Assembly: GCA_020853405.1 (NCBI GenBank)
Contig: JADYYZ010000210.1
Coordinates: 1-15,405 of the forward strand
Reading direction: 5' to 3'
DNA: 15,405 bases
From: Acetobacteraceae bacterium
GTDB lineage: Bacteria; Pseudomonadota; Alphaproteobacteria; Acetobacterales; Acetobacteraceae
The notes beneath the pieces were generated by a model that worked only from the letters and a program-made list of their open reading frames with translations, was not told the origin of the DNA and did no database searches. Below, one piece after another: positions 14,836 to 15,405 of the stretch. How positions within the stretch are numbered: position 1 is the stretch's first letter; every line of letters starts with the position of its first letter. Made by a program: the position numbers and the translations under genes.

Positions 14836-15405
14836 CTATCCGGTGACCTTGCGCATCCATGCCTGCCAGCGCGCCACCACCGCTGCCTCGGTGAAGTCGC
14901 GCTCGTAGCGCGCGCGCCCGGCGGCGGCGAGCGCCGCGGCGCGGCTGCGATCCTCCAGCAGTGACGTCACCGCCCCGGCCAGCGCGGCCGGATCGTCCTT
15001 CGCCACCAGCATGCCATCCCTGCCATCGGTGATCAGCTCCGCCGGGCCTTGCGCGGCGGCGGCGACCACCGGCCGCGCCGCCGACCAGGCTTCCAGCACG
15101 ACATTGCCGAGCGGTTCGTGCCGGCTGGGACACAGGAACACGTCGCAGCCGGCCAGCAGGGCTGCCTGGTCGTCGCGCCAGCCGAGGAATTTTACGCGAT
15201 CGGCGATGCCTTCGCTTCGCGCGAGGTTCTCCAGCGCCATGCGTTCCGGCCCCTCGCCGGCGATCGCAAGCTCGGCGCGCGGGATGCGGGCGAGCGCCCG
15301 GATCGCAACGTCGAACGCCTTGTTCGCGTGCAGCCTTCCCATCGCCAGCAGCACCGGGGCGTTGCCGCGCGGCGCCGGTGCCGCGCCGATCAGGTCGGGC
15401 GAGAA
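14836..15405 (-). CDS. GT4-family glycosyltransferase, C-terminal part (cut by window edge)
   Basis: The last 189 codons of a gene whose start lies beyond base 15405; the frame stays open to the edge. This is the C-terminal Rossmann half of a GT-B glycosyltransferase. MGRLHANKAFDVAIRALA is the usual start of that domain, followed by ELAIAGEGPE, VKFLGWRDD and the nucleotide-sugar-binding E-x7-E motif in PSRHEPLGNVVLEAW. The donor sugar and acceptor are unknown; roles in lipopolysaccharide or capsule synthesis are common for the family. The TAG stop directly abuts the asnB ATG. Family assignment is firm, function is not. Confidence 0.88.
   Translation of the reverse strand, partial: FSPDLIGAAPAPRGNAPVLLAMGRLHANKAFDVAIRALARIPRAELAIAGEGPERMALENLARSEGIADRVKFLGWRDDQAALLAGCDVFLCPSRHEPLGNVVLEAWSAARPVVAAAAQGPAELITDGRDGMLVAKDDPAALAGAVTSLLEDRSRAAALAAAGRARYERDFTEAAVVARWQAWMRKVTG

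Noticed and set aside
13618..14964. A 448-codon plus-strand open frame
   Set aside because: It is antisense to asnB, whose catalytic motifs are all intact.

Overview
The window is a compact, very GC-rich (roughly 70%) chromosomal segment of an alphaproteobacterium. The lineage call rests on family content: an IalB-type periplasmic protein, a DUF2336 protein, a DUF1150 gene directly behind an Hsp20 gene, and the def-fmt-truA order. Acetobacteraceae/Rhodospirillales or a sphingomonad seem plausible; I cannot narrow it further from sequence alone. Nearly all of it is core or housekeeping DNA. I see no insertion sequence, phage, CRISPR array, tRNA or rRNA gene, and no gene-free stretch over about 200 bases.

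Layout. (1) 1-1822, minus: an ialB-like secreted protein, rlmN (rRNA/tRNA adenine methyltransferase) and the N-terminus of an MFS transporter, tightly packed. (2) 1930-3674, plus: a class I SAM methyltransferase and an overlapping YdcF/DUF218 gene. (3) 3658-6281, minus: a PAS/GAF/GGDEF diguanylate cyclase followed by a DUF2336 protein, converging on ydcF with a 17-bp overlap. (4) 6282-6473: divergent intergenic region with three perfect 19-bp tandem repeats. (5) 6474-8431, plus: dapD and dapE of the succinylase lysine/diaminopimelate pathway. (6) 8398-10656, minus: def, fmt and truA, whose end overlaps dapE by 34 bp. (7) 10834-11624, plus: a small heat-shock protein and DUF1150, preceded by an apparent RpoH promoter and a ROSE-like RNA thermometer, and closed by a strong intrinsic terminator. 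(8) 11721-15405, minus: a GT4 glycosyltransferase (truncated by the window edge), a glutamine-hydrolysing asparagine synthetase and a dihydroorotase.

How they work together. def and fmt put on and take off the formyl group of initiator methionine, and truA modifies tRNA. dapD/dapE supply diaminopimelate for peptidoglycan and lysine. Genes are tightly coupled: TGATG overlaps at ialB-rlmN, dapD-dapE and fmt-truA, and an abutting TAG/ATG at the glycosyltransferase-asnB junction. The most interesting signals are regulatory: the heat-shock leader, the 19-bp repeats with embedded TTGACA between the diguanylate cyclase and dapD, and the diguanylate cyclase-DUF2336 pair, whose function is open.
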